Positions 16,390 to 25,560 are shown, counted from the stretch's first letter. The stretch: DNA of 64,000 bases from Allorhodopirellula solitaria (GCF_007859855.1 NZ_SJPK01000003.1:590695-654694); one strand, 5' to 3'. Notes: generated from the sequence alone by a model not told the origin. Program-made: numbers and translations.

Positions 16390-18021
16390 CTACTGAGAGA
16401 TCGCGAACAGACGTGTGCCTGTGCGAACGACAATGTGTCCGTCGGACGCCGCGACGCCGTAGACGATCGGATCGCGAGACGATGCGGCAGCGTCTTTTCG
16501 TCGCTCCGCAAAGCTGGCTGCCATCGCATCGATTTCGGGTGCGCTGAGTCGGCCGTCTCCGTCGGTGTCGATCCGGGCAATCATGCCGCGGAACATCTCG
16601 GGGATCTCGTCGCCTTCTAGCACATCGTCGCCATTGCGATCGCCGGCTTTGAGCCGCGCGGCCATACCGCCGCCCGGTCCCTGGGACGATGAGGAATCGG
16701 CATTACCGCCCGGATGGCCGCCGGCATCACCGCCGGGATGGCCGCCGCCGTGCTCGGAATGCGAATGTTGGCCGTGGGAGTGATTCGATGCGGCGCTGGA
16801 CTCGACATAGGTTTCGGGGATGGGTGGGGCATCCCGATCCCAGAGCGAATTGCTGGCCAGTTCTTGGAACTCAGGTCCCACACCGACCACCTTGCACTCG
16901 CCGTTTTTACAGAAAAAGTACAAGCGGCCGTCACTCACGATGGGCGTTGCCCAGCAATCCCCGCCGAGGCGTTTGCGGTACAGGACATCGCCTGTTTCGA
17001 GATCGAGGCAGTGCAGGACGTTGGCCTTGTTCAGGAAATAAGCGCATCCTGCGGCAACCACTGGGCTGGCGTACTCGCAGATGGCTTTGTCGGCCCGCCA
17101 GACGACGCGTGGTTGGCCGTCGCTGACTTCCGATAGATCCAAGCAACAGTTTGCCTGGACGGAGCCCGCGCTGGCGAATTCCGGCAACCTCGCACCGACG
17201 ACGAGGTATTGACCCGAAACGGTGGGAGAAGGCACAGAGTTACCTTCGATCCCATCAAGCTGCCACAGCTGTTCTCCAGCAGCAGCATCGTAGCTCGTCA
17301 CGGTTCCGCCGCTGCTGATGATGACTTGCTGTTGACCGTTGACGTCGGCAACAATGGGCGACGACCAGGACTTGGACGAAGGCCGGTCGGCTGTCCAAGT
17401 TGATTGACCGGTCGTCTTGTCGATCGCCGTCAGGAAGGAGGGGCCACCGTGTTCCAGGTTGACAAAAACATGTGTCGCATTTTGGGCCAAAGACGATCCG
17501 ATCCCGTGCGAGTTATCGAGCTCGCCCGTCGCTTTCGTTTCATCCCGGACCCATTTCTGTTGGCCCTGGTGATCCAACGCCAACAGGTCGCCTGTTTCGA
17601 AGAACGCATAGACACCGTTTCGGTCGACAACAGGCGTTGGCGCCGCTCGCGCGTTCATGTAGTTCGAAGGATGCTCGTGCGTTGAGTCGTGGCGGTAAGA
17701 CCAAACGAGTGCGCCCGTTTGCAGGTCACGACACTCGACGGCACATGCCTGACACATCGGGCCGACCACACTGGTTGTGTAGATCTTGCCCTCGTAGATG
17801 ATCGGTGCGGACTGACCATAACCTTGCAGTTCAGTCTGCCACGCGATGCCTCTCTCGGCAGACCACTGCGTTGACAGGGAATCCTCCACATGGGATGAGC
17901 CGCCGTTGCGAAACGCGGTCCAATCTCCTTGGGACGGTGTCGCCACGACAGTTGTCGCGATGGAGCAGGCGACGCCAGCAATCCAATCGCGGGTTCGGTT
18001 TCGATTGATTTTCATCGTCAT
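16390..18021 (-). CDS. Secreted PQQ-type beta-propeller with His/Gly-rich linker and two EF-hands
   Basis: 543 aa. An N-terminal signal (IAGVACSIATTVVATPSQG) is followed by a PQQ-like/outer-membrane-BamB-like propeller (about 40-410; GDWTAFRNGG, repeated LDxxTG elements). A Ser/His/Gly-rich linker (HSHGQHSHSEHGGGHPGG and HPGG repeats) leads to two EF-hand loops, DRNGDDVLEGDE and DTDGDGRLSAPE. The linker could bind Zn or Ni and the EF-hands Ca. The start overlaps the upstream lipoprotein stop by 4 nt, so the genes are coupled. No catalytic residues of PQQ dehydrogenases were recognised, so an enzymatic role is not claimed. Confidence 0.85.
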   Translation of the reverse strand: MTMKINRNRTRDWIAGVACSIATTVVATPSQGDWTAFRNGGSSHVEDSLSTQWSAERGIAWQTELQGYGQSAPIIYEGKIYTTSVVGPMCQACAVECRDLQTGALVWSYRHDSTHEHPSNYMNARAAPTPVVDRNGVYAFFETGDLLALDHQGQQKWVRDETKATGELDNSHGIGSSLAQNATHVFVNLEHGGPSFLTAIDKTTGQSTWTADRPSSKSWSSPIVADVNGQQQVIISSGGTVTSYDAAAGEQLWQLDGIEGNSVPSPTVSGQYLVVGARLPEFASAGSVQANCCLDLSEVSDGQPRVVWRADKAICEYASPVVAAGCAYFLNKANVLHCLDLETGDVLYRKRLGGDCWATPIVSDGRLYFFCKNGECKVVGVGPEFQELASNSLWDRDAPPIPETYVESSAASNHSHGQHSHSEHGGGHPGGDAGGHPGGNADSSSSQGPGGGMAARLKAGDRNGDDVLEGDEIPEMFRGMIARIDTDGDGRLSAPEIDAMAASFAERRKDAAASSRDPIVYGVAASDGHIVVRTGTRLFAISQ

Positions 18022-18425
18022 CTTGTTCGTGTGAGTGGACGGACGGCGCCGCGAGGAAGTTCGATGGTTTGTGGGTCGCCGTCACCAAGTGGTGCGAGAC
18101 GAACCAGACTCTTGGCGGGGTTCGTGTACTTGGGATCAAGGATCCAGCCGCCGTCGCTGAGCGATTGCAGTGAGACGCTGTACTCGCTCGGCTCGGGAGC
18201 AGGTATTTCGCGAAACGTTGCCTGCCCATCTGCTGCCGAGACGGCCTGGGCGAGCACGGGACCAGATGCTGATTCGTGCAAGCACACCTGCACGTCCGCT
18301 AGCGGTTGGGACTGATAGGTCACCAATACGCTCGGGCCATTCGGATCCGATACGGGCAGGTCGCCCTCGCAGCCAGCGGCCACGAAAACCAGCAGAGCCG
18401 GGAGTGAAAGTGATAGGACCCTCAT
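18018..18425 (-). CDS. Small lipoprotein, carboxypeptidase-regulatory-like fold
   Basis: 135 aa with a lipobox (LLVFVAAGCEG), so lipidation at Cys19 is expected. The rest resembles the short beta-sandwich (transthyretin/carboxypeptidase-regulatory-like) lipoproteins that accompany DUF1559 genes in planctomycetes (VLVTYQSQPLADVQVCLHE). It overlaps DUF1559 upstream by 1 nt and the PQQ gene downstream by 4 nt, hence one operon. Function unknown. Confidence 0.8.
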   Translation of the reverse strand: MRVLSLSLPALLVFVAAGCEGDLPVSDPNGPSVLVTYQSQPLADVQVCLHESASGPVLAQAVSAADGQATFREIPAPEPSEYSVSLQSLSDGGWILDPKYTNPAKSLVRLAPLGDGDPQTIELPRGAVRPLTRTR

Positions 18426-19474
18426 TAGGGCACCTCCACGACTTCGCCGCCGTCGCGGGAGAAGAGTGCGTGATAGACGTTGCCATCGACAGAGTCCGTC
18501 AAGAAATGCACGCTGCCATCGAGCATCGCGTGCATGCTGCCGCCGGTATGATAGGATCGCGAAGAATAGAAACCCCGGCCGTGAATACCGATGTCAGGGA
18601 TGCGATCATTCGGCGTCATGTATCCATTGATGACCGTTGCGTAAGGAACGCCTCGAATCCAAGAACTGCCACGATTGCCACTATAAGACGAGATTTCCGC
18701 TGGGAAGACGGTCGTCAGATCGGGGTTTTCAATGAGCGATCCGCCGACAGCAAAACCTGGCTCCGTTGCGCTGACTGAACTAGTGCCACTCCAGTTAGCG
18801 ATGCGGCGATGCGGCCCACTGGGCGTCGGCTCGGTCAGCCCACTGGTATGGTCGCCGAGCACGGTTTCGGCGAGCAACACGGTCGAGGAGGTGCCATCGA
18901 GACAATCCCGGAAACCCGCCCAGGAGTCCGTCCACACCATGCCGTCGGTACGAAAGCGGTCGTCGTAATTTGTTCCCGTGCCGCTGCCGTAGCTAAACAT
19001 GTAGCTCAAACCGGCGGTGACGCCCGCGGTGCCGTCAGCGAAGTCGGTGGCAAATCGGGGGTCTCCGACGTCACTGGGGCAAAGATAGGTCGGCACAACG
19101 GTCTCAATGGATTGGCGGAGTACAGGATTGAAACTCGCCATCCAGGCCGGGCCAGTCAGCAGTGGCTGCTCGAAATCGATCAAGTCGCTCAAGGCAGCTT
19201 GTTCGATATAGGGAAGCACCCGGGCTTGCACCGAGTAGCTACTCGAGCCGGTCATCGCGGGAATGACTTTGAATGTGCTCTCATAGTTATGCACGGCCAG
19301 TGCGATCTGTTTCATGTTGTTGCTGCACGACATGCGACGAGCAGCTTCCCGGGCTGCTTGAACCGCAGGCAGGAGCAGGCCCACGAGGATGCCGATGATG
19401 GCGATCACGACGAGGAGCTCGACGAGAGTGAAGCCGCGAGAGGGCCCGCGGGAGCGTTTGAGTTGAAGATTCAT
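18425..19474 (-). CDS. DUF1559 pseudopilin-like protein
   Basis: 349 aa. Type IV prepilin signal RGFTLVELLVVIAIIGILVG with the conserved Glu, then the DUF1559 hallmark LLPAVQAAREAARRMSCSNN and the C-terminal MLDGSVHFLTDSV. It should be processed by an A24 prepilin peptidase and anchored in the inner membrane or assembled into a pseudopilus. Planctomycetes hold dozens of such paralogues with unknown roles. First of the coupled genes ending in the AztD-like protein; the Cys/His-rich gene lies about 310 bp upstream on the same strand. Confidence 0.92.
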   Translation of the reverse strand: MNLQLKRSRGPSRGFTLVELLVVIAIIGILVGLLLPAVQAAREAARRMSCSNNMKQIALAVHNYESTFKVIPAMTGSSSYSVQARVLPYIEQAALSDLIDFEQPLLTGPAWMASFNPVLRQSIETVVPTYLCPSDVGDPRFATDFADGTAGVTAGLSYMFSYGSGTGTNYDDRFRTDGMVWTDSWAGFRDCLDGTSSTVLLAETVLGDHTSGLTEPTPSGPHRRIANWSGTSSVSATEPGFAVGGSLIENPDLTTVFPAEISSYSGNRGSSWIRGVPYATVINGYMTPNDRIPDIGIHGRGFYSSRSYHTGGSMHAMLDGSVHFLTDSVDGNVYHALFSRDGGEVVEVP

Positions 19475-19785
19475 TGGTTGATTGTTGGAAAGGTTGGGTG
19501 CGAAAGTCGTTCGTGGTTTGCCGAGGCGCGCAGTTACCGCCTCGAGCCTGTGTTGGTTGTCAACACACTCATTTTCAATGGTTGGATAGTCACGCTGCCG
19601 CCGGTCGCGTTTTCGTCACGCCGGTATGCATGGATGCGTCACACCAGTTCGCGTGAACAGCCAAGCCCTGCGGCCCAAGCAGCGCGAAATATCACAAGGT
19701 CACGATCACCGACGCCAAATCAGTGGCGAGGTATCAGACGTTTGGCGCAGCAAGCGGGCGCGATGGTGATTCGCGAGCAGCAGGC

Positions 19786-20214
19786 TCAAGCGAGGATGGG
19801 CGGACCGCGCGGTGCAGCGACGAGGTCAAACGCGGAGAGAGATAGCGAGCAGGGCTCTGCGTCGACGTGATCTGGACACGTGCCGCTCGCGCCGATTGCG
19901 GGCTGCTGCCAAGTGGCTGCGCAAGGAGCGTCTAGTGAAAGACAGATCGAGCACGAGTCGTGGTCATGGCCAGGATGGGAGTGCTCGTGATCCTCGCCAG
20001 CCGCTGCAACCGTATCCGCAGCGGGAGCGTGATGATGATGACAGCCGTGCGAGCAAACTGACGCGGTCGGTGCCGCATTCGATGTCGCGGACGAGACGCT
20101 CTCGGATCCATGCTCGCCATCGCATGTTGCCACGTGCAGCCACGCAGGGGCGTGCCCCACAGCGATCAAACTGCAGATCAGCGCAACGGAGAGGGGTCGG
20201 ATCAGCGAGCGCAC
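19786..20214 (-). CDS. Exported Cys/His-rich small protein (paralogue 1 of 4, DUF2946-like)
   Basis: 142 aa, apparent GTG start giving MRSLIRPLSVALICSLIAVG, a signal peptide. After it comes the family motif GHAPAWLHVATC, a Cys/His cluster (CSHGCHHHHAP, DHEHSHPGHDHDSC), CSICLSL, and a C-terminal PRGPP. Three paralogues in the window (24007, 25678, 56480) share this order. The layout, especially CxxC followed by a C-terminal R(G/A)PP, resembles DUF2946, a family often found near metal genes. A periplasmic metal-binding role is likely but inferred. A palindrome TGGTCGGACCA lies 39 bp upstream. Confidence 0.7.
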   Translation of the reverse strand: MRSLIRPLSVALICSLIAVGHAPAWLHVATCDGEHGSESVSSATSNAAPTASVCSHGCHHHHAPAADTVAAAGEDHEHSHPGHDHDSCSICLSLDAPCAATWQQPAIGASGTCPDHVDAEPCSLSLSAFDLVAAPRGPPILA

Positions 20215-20252
20215 GACGCCATTCTTAAGGAGGGTTCCGAAGTGAAAAATAG

Positions 20253-20263
20253 TGGTCCGACCA
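20253..20263 (-). promoter_or_regulatory. Palindromic box TGGTCSGACCA, copy 1
   Basis: An 11-bp perfect palindrome around a central S, 38 bp upstream of the Cys/His-rich gene at 20214. In the direction of the gene it reads TTGGTCGGACCA, as do the copies upstream of the paralogues at 24007 and 56977. Confidence 0.6.
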
Positions 20264-20400
20264 AGGACTTCTGATGCCCGGTACGCTAGCTCCTCTCGGT
20301 CGGTTCGTCAAGTTAGCGATACTGGTACTTCGCAGCGGGGCGGGCAGAATTACCGCCTTACGGTCGCTTCGAAGGTTAGGCTACCAGTACGGCAATCTCG

Positions 20401-20538
20401 CTAATCTTGGGACTGGGTGTCGCGGGCGATCGGGCTGATTGGGAGGTCGAGCACGCTGCGGCAGGGAAGCAGTGCGTCGAGGTCGCGAATGCGTAAGGCG
20501 CTGCGCGAATGTTCGGGCCCGCCGGACGGCAACCTCAT
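20401..20538 (-). CDS. Short ORF coupled to the DUF1611 gene, possibly a remnant
   Basis: 45 aa. Its ATG overlaps the stop of the DUF1611 gene by 4 nt (ATGA), which suggests translational coupling. The protein ([20 protein letters not shown] and onward) is not recognised. In other genomes DUF1611 is often followed by a dipeptide-epimerase-type gene; this could be a decayed start of such a gene or chance. Low confidence. Confidence 0.3.
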   Translation of the reverse strand: MRLPSGGPEHSRSALRIRDLDALLPCRSVLDLPISPIARDTQSQD

Positions 20539-21590
20539 GAGATCTGTTCTCGTTGCAATTGCTCGACCGCATCGGCCAGCGGCCCCGCCCCATCTCGATA
20601 GACGTCGCAGGCCGGCAGGCCAGTCTCAGCGGAGATCCGTTCCAGTTCGACGGTGGCTTCCTCGTCGGTGAGTTTTCGTCCATTCATCGAGATTCCAATG
20701 AATTGGCAGGGGTGACGCAGCGACGCCGCCATCTCATACGCTTCCATCAATCGCTTCGTCGGCAGCAACGGCACATTCTCGAGTCCTTTGACCTCTTGCC
20801 GGGTGGCTTCGTAGCAGTAGATCAGGCCATGCGGTGCCGATCCATGCAGCAATCCTAATGTCACGGCGGAAAAACTAGGGTGTGCGATGCAGCCCTGTCC
20901 CTCGATCAAGAGGATCTCGTGATCCTCGTTGCGTCGTACCAACGCTTCGGCTGATCCGTTGACGAAGTCAGCGACCACGCAATCAATCGGGACACCGTCG
21001 CCTGAGATCATGATCCCCGTTTGTCCGGTGGCAAGGAATTGGGCATCTCGGCCCCTGCTTTTAAGTTCTCGTTCCACCTCCAGGGTGGCGACCATTTTGC
21101 CCACGGTGCAATCATGACCGACAGTGTGGATTCGCAAACAGCCTTCGCGAAATGGAGCGGCTGTGGCGGCTACCTTCTCGGTATTGCGGCGAACATCGAT
21201 CAGCCTGCTACCGGATGCTGCGGCCAGAGCGACAAAGTTGGAGTTCTCGCCGACAAAGTCGTGCAGTCCGGAAACAACATCGATTCCCCGCTCGATGGCT
21301 CGCTCAATGTGCACCCGCCAAGCACCGGGGAGCTTTCCGCCCGGGGGCGCGATTCCGATGAACAACGCATCGGCTTCCGGGGGGATGTGATCGACGACCG
21401 GAACCCCGTCACCTGTTCCCAGCACTTCGCTCGCATCCCGACCGGCATGCTCGACATCCAGAACCGCAGCGACGTCACCACGGCGGTACCGCAGCAGACT
21501 GATCGCCGTTTTGGCCAGAAACGGGGTGGAGTATCCATCGGTCAGCAAGACGATGTGTCGATAGTTTTTCAGTTGATTGGATTGGGGCAT
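20535..21590 (-). CDS. dgcN: DUF1611 family protein (DgcN-type N-acetyltransferase)
   Basis: 351 aa from [20 protein letters not shown] at 21590, where family similarity starts; a longer frame to 21689 adds a basic tail. It has an N-terminal Rossmann-like domain and a P-loop-like C-terminal domain ([20 protein letters not shown]) with [24 protein letters not shown], typical of DUF1611. Members are reported as DgcN, which N-acetylates D-glutamate in D-Glu catabolism with partner DgcA. The partner is missing here; only a 45-aa coupled ORF follows. The substrate assignment comes from the family only. Confidence 0.8.
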   Translation of the reverse strand: MPQSNQLKNYRHIVLLTDGYSTPFLAKTAISLLRYRRGDVAAVLDVEHAGRDASEVLGTGDGVPVVDHIPPEADALFIGIAPPGGKLPGAWRVHIERAIERGIDVVSGLHDFVGENSNFVALAAASGSRLIDVRRNTEKVAATAAPFREGCLRIHTVGHDCTVGKMVATLEVERELKSRGRDAQFLATGQTGIMISGDGVPIDCVVADFVNGSAEALVRRNEDHEILLIEGQGCIAHPSFSAVTLGLLHGSAPHGLIYCYEATRQEVKGLENVPLLPTKRLMEAYEMAASLRHPCQFIGISMNGRKLTDEEATVELERISAETGLPACDVYRDGAGPLADAVEQLQREQIS

Positions 21591-21902
21591 GCGTATTCCG
21601 TGGCACCGTGGTGACGTTCCCCCCGCGATGGGGAACGAGCGTTTTAGGCAAACGCGTTTGAACTTTCCTGCGAGACAGAGTTTACCCAATTTCGTCTTCG
21701 CGATGGGGCACGCAAGACCCGAATCGAATGCAACTCCCTCATTGACGCGGGTGCGTCGTCTGCCTGACGGCGGGCCCTCGTGGCATTAGCTTCTTTGTTT
21801 TTTCACGTTCAGACTCGCAGCGTTTCTTCCTGGCTGCGATCTTTCCTGTGGCGCGTCGGACAGATTGCGTGCGCACCCTCGGTGGCTGTTGATCCTGGCG
21901 AA
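21591..21902. other. Intergenic region, no clear content
   Basis: About 310 bp between the DUF1611 gene and the DUF1559/lipoprotein pair. No convincing ORF, hairpin with T-tract or repeat shared with the rest of the window was seen. Confidence 0.5.
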
Positions 21903-22334
21903 CTATTCTTCAAGAACAATTACCATCGGCGGCGTATCGCTTTCGGTGGTCGTGATACGAAGATCGCTGGTGTAGTAGTCAGCGTAACGGCGAGGCACGG
22001 TTTGGCCATGAGTATGTGCTTCGGCGGCCAAATCTTCAGTTAGAACGATTTGAACAACCACAATCTCATAGGTATCCGGAGGGACAAACGTAGTTCCATC
22101 CTGGTCGGCCAATTCAAAACTGCCGTCCTTTGAAATGCGGCTGGCGTAGCGGGTGCCGCGATCAACGGAACGAAATTCGATGCTGCCGGATTGAACCCGC
22201 TCACCATCGGAAAATTGAACAACCCCTACCGCGGTTTCGCGTTGGTCTCCGCACCCCACCACGCTGGCGAGGATTATGGTCCAGGAGAGCAAGACTATCG
22301 ATCGAGTTGCAGGCATTCGCTTCGCACGCATCAA
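21903..22334 (-). CDS. Small lipoprotein paired with DUF1559
   Basis: 143 aa with lipobox VVGCGDQ (signal LLSWTIILASVVGC). The body (VGVVQFSDGERVQSGSIEFRS) has the carboxypeptidase-regulatory-like beta-sandwich pattern of the short lipoproteins that follow DUF1559 genes. The ATG overlaps the upstream stop by 4 nt. It is a diverged analogue of the lipoprotein at 18018. Function unknown. Confidence 0.8.
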   Translation of the reverse strand: MMRAKRMPATRSIVLLSWTIILASVVGCGDQRETAVGVVQFSDGERVQSGSIEFRSVDRGTRYASRISKDGSFELADQDGTTFVPPDTYEIVVVQIVLTEDLAAEAHTHGQTVPRRYADYYTSDLRITTTESDTPPMVIVLEE

Positions 22335-23356
22335 TGCGCAAGCTCCACGACTCGCGCGTCTCGCCGATTCGCCAGCGAGCCGAGTAGTTTGGTATCCGTT
22401 TCGGAACTAAATAATCGCACGCTGCCGTCGACGAGCGCAAAGTGGACGCCCGCCGGATGCCAACTGCCGAAAGAGAACGAATCTGCCAGCACGTCGCTGG
22501 GGCCATTGGCAAGTCGCAGGCCAGGACCCGCTAGCCGACACGAGGCAGGTAAGTGGTCGCCATCGTACGCAGGCGAGTCTTCAGGGAACCGCCCGAGTCC
22601 ATCGAGAGGTATGAATTTCTCACCAAACAGAAGCGTGCTCGATGTTCCATCGGTCACCGACGACATCCGCACCCGGTCCAGCGGAGCGACGGCCTTTCCC
22701 GCACTGCATTGTGGGCGAACACTGATGATTACCCCTGTGCCGTTGCCGCCAAAGTAGAAATCGGTTGGCTCGCCCGTCGCACCAGGCGTTAGATCACCGT
22801 GATTACCTGCGTAATCGCTTAAAGCTCCTTCCACATTCAGCGAGACGTCGACCGGGCGTGGCGCAGCCGGGCAACCACACGGCAGTCGTCCGCTTCCGCC
22901 TGTGTCGGTTGTTTGCAAGCTGCGAGTCCCAAGCGGGCGTGTCCCCGCGCGACGTGATGGGCAAAGAAAAATGTCCGGGACAACGGTTCTCACGCTCTCT
23001 GGATGCTCGTGCCACGGTTTTGATAAATCCCATTGCTCTGCGAGGGATGCCTGTTCAATGTATGGCATTACCCGTGCGAGCCAGGTCGGCGTTTCCAGAC
23101 CGCAGCTTGCTGCCGCCTCAGCATCCGGTCGCGACTCATATCGCGCCGGAGGAAAATAGCCGAGCGAGTCATGGTGCATGTGTGTCGCCAAAGCCAGTTG
23201 ACGAACGCGGTTCGTACAGTCCACGCCCCGCGCTGCTTCGCGTGCCGCCTGAACGGCAGGCAGCAACACCGCGATCAGAACGCCGGTGATCGCAATGACA
23301 ACCAGTAGTTCAATCAGCGTGAAGCCGCGTAGAGAATTTCGTTTAACGACAAGCAT
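22331..23356 (-). CDS. DUF1559 pseudopilin-like protein
   Basis: 341 aa. Prepilin signal RGFTLIELLVVIAITGVLIA, then LLPAVQAAREAARGVDC, and C-terminal VHFALVDGSVRLFSSE of the H-X9-DG family. Cys-containing loops (SCGLETP, PCGCPAAP) are more numerous than in the paralogue at 18425. It presumably needs an A24 peptidase. Coupled to the lipoprotein gene at 21903. A half-site GGTCCGA lies about 30 bp upstream of the start, weak as a regulatory signal. Confidence 0.9.
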   Translation of the reverse strand: MLVVKRNSLRGFTLIELLVVIAITGVLIAVLLPAVQAAREAARGVDCTNRVRQLALATHMHHDSLGYFPPARYESRPDAEAAASCGLETPTWLARVMPYIEQASLAEQWDLSKPWHEHPESVRTVVPDIFLCPSRRAGTRPLGTRSLQTTDTGGSGRLPCGCPAAPRPVDVSLNVEGALSDYAGNHGDLTPGATGEPTDFYFGGNGTGVIISVRPQCSAGKAVAPLDRVRMSSVTDGTSSTLLFGEKFIPLDGLGRFPEDSPAYDGDHLPASCRLAGPGLRLANGPSDVLADSFSFGSWHPAGVHFALVDGSVRLFSSETDTKLLGSLANRRDARVVELAH

Positions 23357-23457
23357 GTTTTGAAGCTTCCGCAGGTAGGTGCATCGAGTCCGGTCCGATT
23401 ATCGCTGATTGTAATCTGAGCAAACTGCGAATGTCAGTCTGCCTGGCAAAAGAAGGT

Positions 23458-23771
23458 TCATCCGACGGACGCGTGCGCAGAGCACAGCGGAAGGTTTTTT
23501 GAGGCATGGCTCTAGTATTCAATGATCGTTCAAAAATGCGTCCCTGACGAAGAAACGCTCGCCAGAGACCGACAATACCATTGGCGTACGGCTATTGCAG
23601 GGAAACGCTGGCGACCGAGATATCCCTTGCCAAGCCAGCACCTCTGCAGAGCTCGGCTCCGTTTCTCCCGGCAGTGCCAGTCCAACATTGATAATCACAT
23701 CCCACAAATAAATCCTTCGATACGGGAGCCATGCCTTGAAAACCTCGGGCGCACGCTTCCGTCGGATGAGC
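23458..23771. mobile_element. MITE-like element, copy A
   Basis: About 314 bp bounded by inverted repeats: left TCATCCGACGGACGCGTGCG, right CGCACGCTTCCGTCGGATGA. Subterminal sequences (AGGCATGGCTCT and GGGAGCCATGCC with CCAATGAT-like ends) extend the inverted repeat imperfectly. The same sequence recurs at 25319, 62248 and 63159. ORFs inside are different in each copy and look spurious, so this is non-autonomous. Transposition is inferred from ends and copy number. Confidence 0.75.
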
Positions 23772-23958
23772 CCAAAAGAATCGAAGTCAGCCAGTTTCTG
23801 AGACGGACGTATTTTGCTTGATCGGTCGAAGTTGCCCCGTCCGTCTGGACCTGATCGGCGAGTGAGTGCATCCGTTGGAGTTAGGATCTCCAAAAACTTT
23901 CTCAATCATCTTGACGAATGGAACCGTTACGGTCACTCTACTAAACAGCAATCGTCTT

Positions 23959-23969
23959 TGGTCGGACCA
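23959..23969 (+). promoter_or_regulatory. Palindromic box TGGTCGGACCA, copy 2
   Basis: TTGGTCGGACCA at 23958-23969 ends 37 bp before the ATG of the Cys/His-rich gene at 24007, followed by TTTTCGC. Position and orientation match copy 1. Confidence 0.6.
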
Positions 23970-24006
23970 TTTTCGCACTCGAATCTCTCTTGCCCGAACG
24001 TCGTTG

Positions 24007-24432
24007 ATGACTTCGCTGATCCGGCCCCTCCTTGCGATCATTCTGTGCTGTGTGACTGCCCTCGGGCATGCACCAGCTTGGTTGCACGTGGCCACTTGCG
24101 ACTGCCATTCTCAGGCTCAGCCCAGCGTATCGGGTTCGACGGCAGCTTCGTCTTGTTCACATTGTTGCCAACACCACCATGTTGATGAACCTGTGGCTGT
24201 GGTGCCGGATTGCGCGCCGTTCGACGGGGATGAAGAATCGCACGACGAGCCCCCTGCGGGTTGCTGCTTTATCTGCCAGTCGTTGGCTGGCCCTTGCGGT
24301 GTAGCGTCCGAGATCGACCTTCCGTTGGTCGCCGGTCGTGTTTTGCAATCGCCCGTAGCCGCGGTCGAGCCTGTATTCGTATCGGCTGCTCTCACAGTCG
24401 CTCACCCTCGCGGTCCACCCACTGTAGCGTGA
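24007..24432 (+). CDS. Exported Cys/His-rich small protein (paralogue 2 of 4)
   Basis: 141 aa from ATG 24007, aligned to the paralogue starts (MTSLIRPLLAIILCCVTALG); an in-frame extension upstream crosses the promoter box and is rejected. Signal peptide, GHAPAWLHVATC, then SCSHCCQHHH, CCFICQSLAGPCG and C-terminal PRGPP. Probably a periplasmic metal-binding or sensing protein, by inference. It is followed 387 bp later by an Flp pilin gene; this pair is duplicated in tandem at 25678-26818. Confidence 0.7.
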   Translation: MTSLIRPLLAIILCCVTALGHAPAWLHVATCDCHSQAQPSVSGSTAASSCSHCCQHHHVDEPVAVVPDCAPFDGDEESHDEPPAGCCFICQSLAGPCGVASEIDLPLVAGRVLQSPVAAVEPVFVSAALTVAHPRGPPTVA

Positions 24433-24612
24433 TCGCCGGTTTTCTTTGCATGGCTGGGTTTCGAGTCTGTCTGCCGCGGTTGAAAGCCTGCGCAGCAGAT
24501 TGACAGTATCTCCACGTCGTTGGAAATACGTGCTTCGCTCGGTTGCGCTGACATGGATCGGCGATTGACTCGCGATCTCACACGTCCCGCCGCGTGCGGT
24601 GCGGCCGGTTAT

Positions 24613-24623
24613 CGGTCCGACCA
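24613..24623. promoter_or_regulatory. Box CGGTCCGACCA upstream of flp pilin 1
   Basis: Ten of eleven bases of TGGTCSGACCA, followed by AACCCGATCGGTTGTG. It lies about 195 bp before the pilin ATG. An equivalent site with the same trailing sequence sits at nearly the same distance before pilin 2 (26263). The rest of 24433-24818 shows nothing else clear. Confidence 0.45.
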
Positions 24624-24818
24624 AACCCGATCGGTTGTGCTCACACGGCGGGGCTCCTTCAACATCAATGCTACCGAGGCGATGCCAATCGCACGGTAGG
24701 CAATGATCCATTCGTGCGCGGTTCGTTTGTCGCCGCCGCACACGGCCTGCACTGGTCATGCAATTCACTACTCAGGCGGCAAACACATTCGATTTCGTTT
24801 TCTCAAAGGAAAATAACT

Positions 24819-25172
24819 ATGCGTAAAATGTTTCGTAACAAGAAGGGCCAAGGCTTGGTCGAGTACGGCTTGATCATCGCCGGCGTGGCATTGATTTGTG
24901 CCGCGGCCGTTTCCGTATTCGGTCACAAGACTAGCGATTTGATTAGTGCGGTGGCCGTGATCCTGCCGTGTTCTCACGCCGATGACAACGGTCCGATGGT
25001 CAGCGGGAAGTTGATTGAGACCACCAGCGCCGAAGATGGCGGCACGATTTCACTGGACGCAGTTACCATCGCGGCTAACAGCGGGACTTCGCGTCTGGGG
25101 AACAACACCGGTGTCATCGGTGAGGACTTCGGGGGCTTGATCCTCGAAGCGGGAGCACCCACGACACCGTAG
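24819..25172 (+). CDS. flp: Flp/Fap-type pilin with long C-terminal extension (pilin 1)
   Basis: 117 aa, ATG at 24819 preceded by AAAGGA 8 nt upstream. Prepilin motif NKKGQGLVEYGLIIAG: cleavage after the Gly preceding QGLVEY gives Glu at +5 and Tyr at +6. The hydrophobic helix GLIIAGVALICAAAVSVFG follows. Typical Flp pilins end soon after the helix, but here an extra 65-70 polar residues follow (HADDNGPMVSGKLIETTSAE). Should be processed by CpaA and assembled by the Tad machinery encoded downstream. Nearly identical to pilin 2 through the extension. Confidence 0.92.
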   Translation: MRKMFRNKKGQGLVEYGLIIAGVALICAAAVSVFGHKTSDLISAVAVILPCSHADDNGPMVSGKLIETTSAEDGGTISLDAVTIAANSGTSRLGNNTGVIGEDFGGLILEAGAPTTP

Positions 25173-25204
25173 GTCAATTGAGAATTGCAGGGATGTATCG
25201 ACCC

Positions 25205-25234
25205 CCCCCATGGCGAGCGAGTTCGCCATGGGGG
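25205..25234 (+). terminator. Hairpin terminator after pilin 1
   Basis: 12-bp perfect stem (CCCCCATGGCGA / TCGCCATGGGGG) with a 6-nt loop, followed by CTCTTTC. Strong stem, weak T-tract. It lies 33 nt past the pilin 1 stop. Confidence 0.65.
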
Positions 25235-25318
25235 CTCTTTCATTGAGCACGCGCGGATGCTGCGGGCTGGTAACGCTCGGATCGCCGACTGACGGAATTG
25301 GCTCAACCGACAAATCTG

Positions 25319-25560
25319 GCTCATCCGACGGAAGCGTGCGCGGAGCACAGGGGGAAGGTTTTTCTAGGCATGGCTCTCGTATCCAATAATCTTACAAAAA
25401 TGCGTCCCTGACGAACGAATGTCCGCCAGGGACCGGCAACGCCATTGGCGTACCGTCGACCGACATATCCCTTGCCAAGCCAGCACCTCCGACAAATCAA
25501 TCATTGGATACTGGAGCCATGCCTTGAAAACCTCCAGCGCACGCTTCCGTCGGATGAGCC
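25319..25560. mobile_element. MITE-like element, copy B (internally deleted)
   Basis: About 242 bp with ends GCTCATCCGACGGAAGCGTG and its reverse complement at 25538-25560. It lacks the central part present in copies A and C (the stretch around CAGAGCTCGGCTCC). It lies upstream of the second Cys/His plus pilin unit exactly as copy A lies upstream of the first. Confidence 0.75.

Noticed and set aside
23519..23905. 128-codon minus ORF across MITE A
   Set aside because: Equivalent ORFs in copies B, C and D are of different length and frame; coding is a by-product of the repeat.
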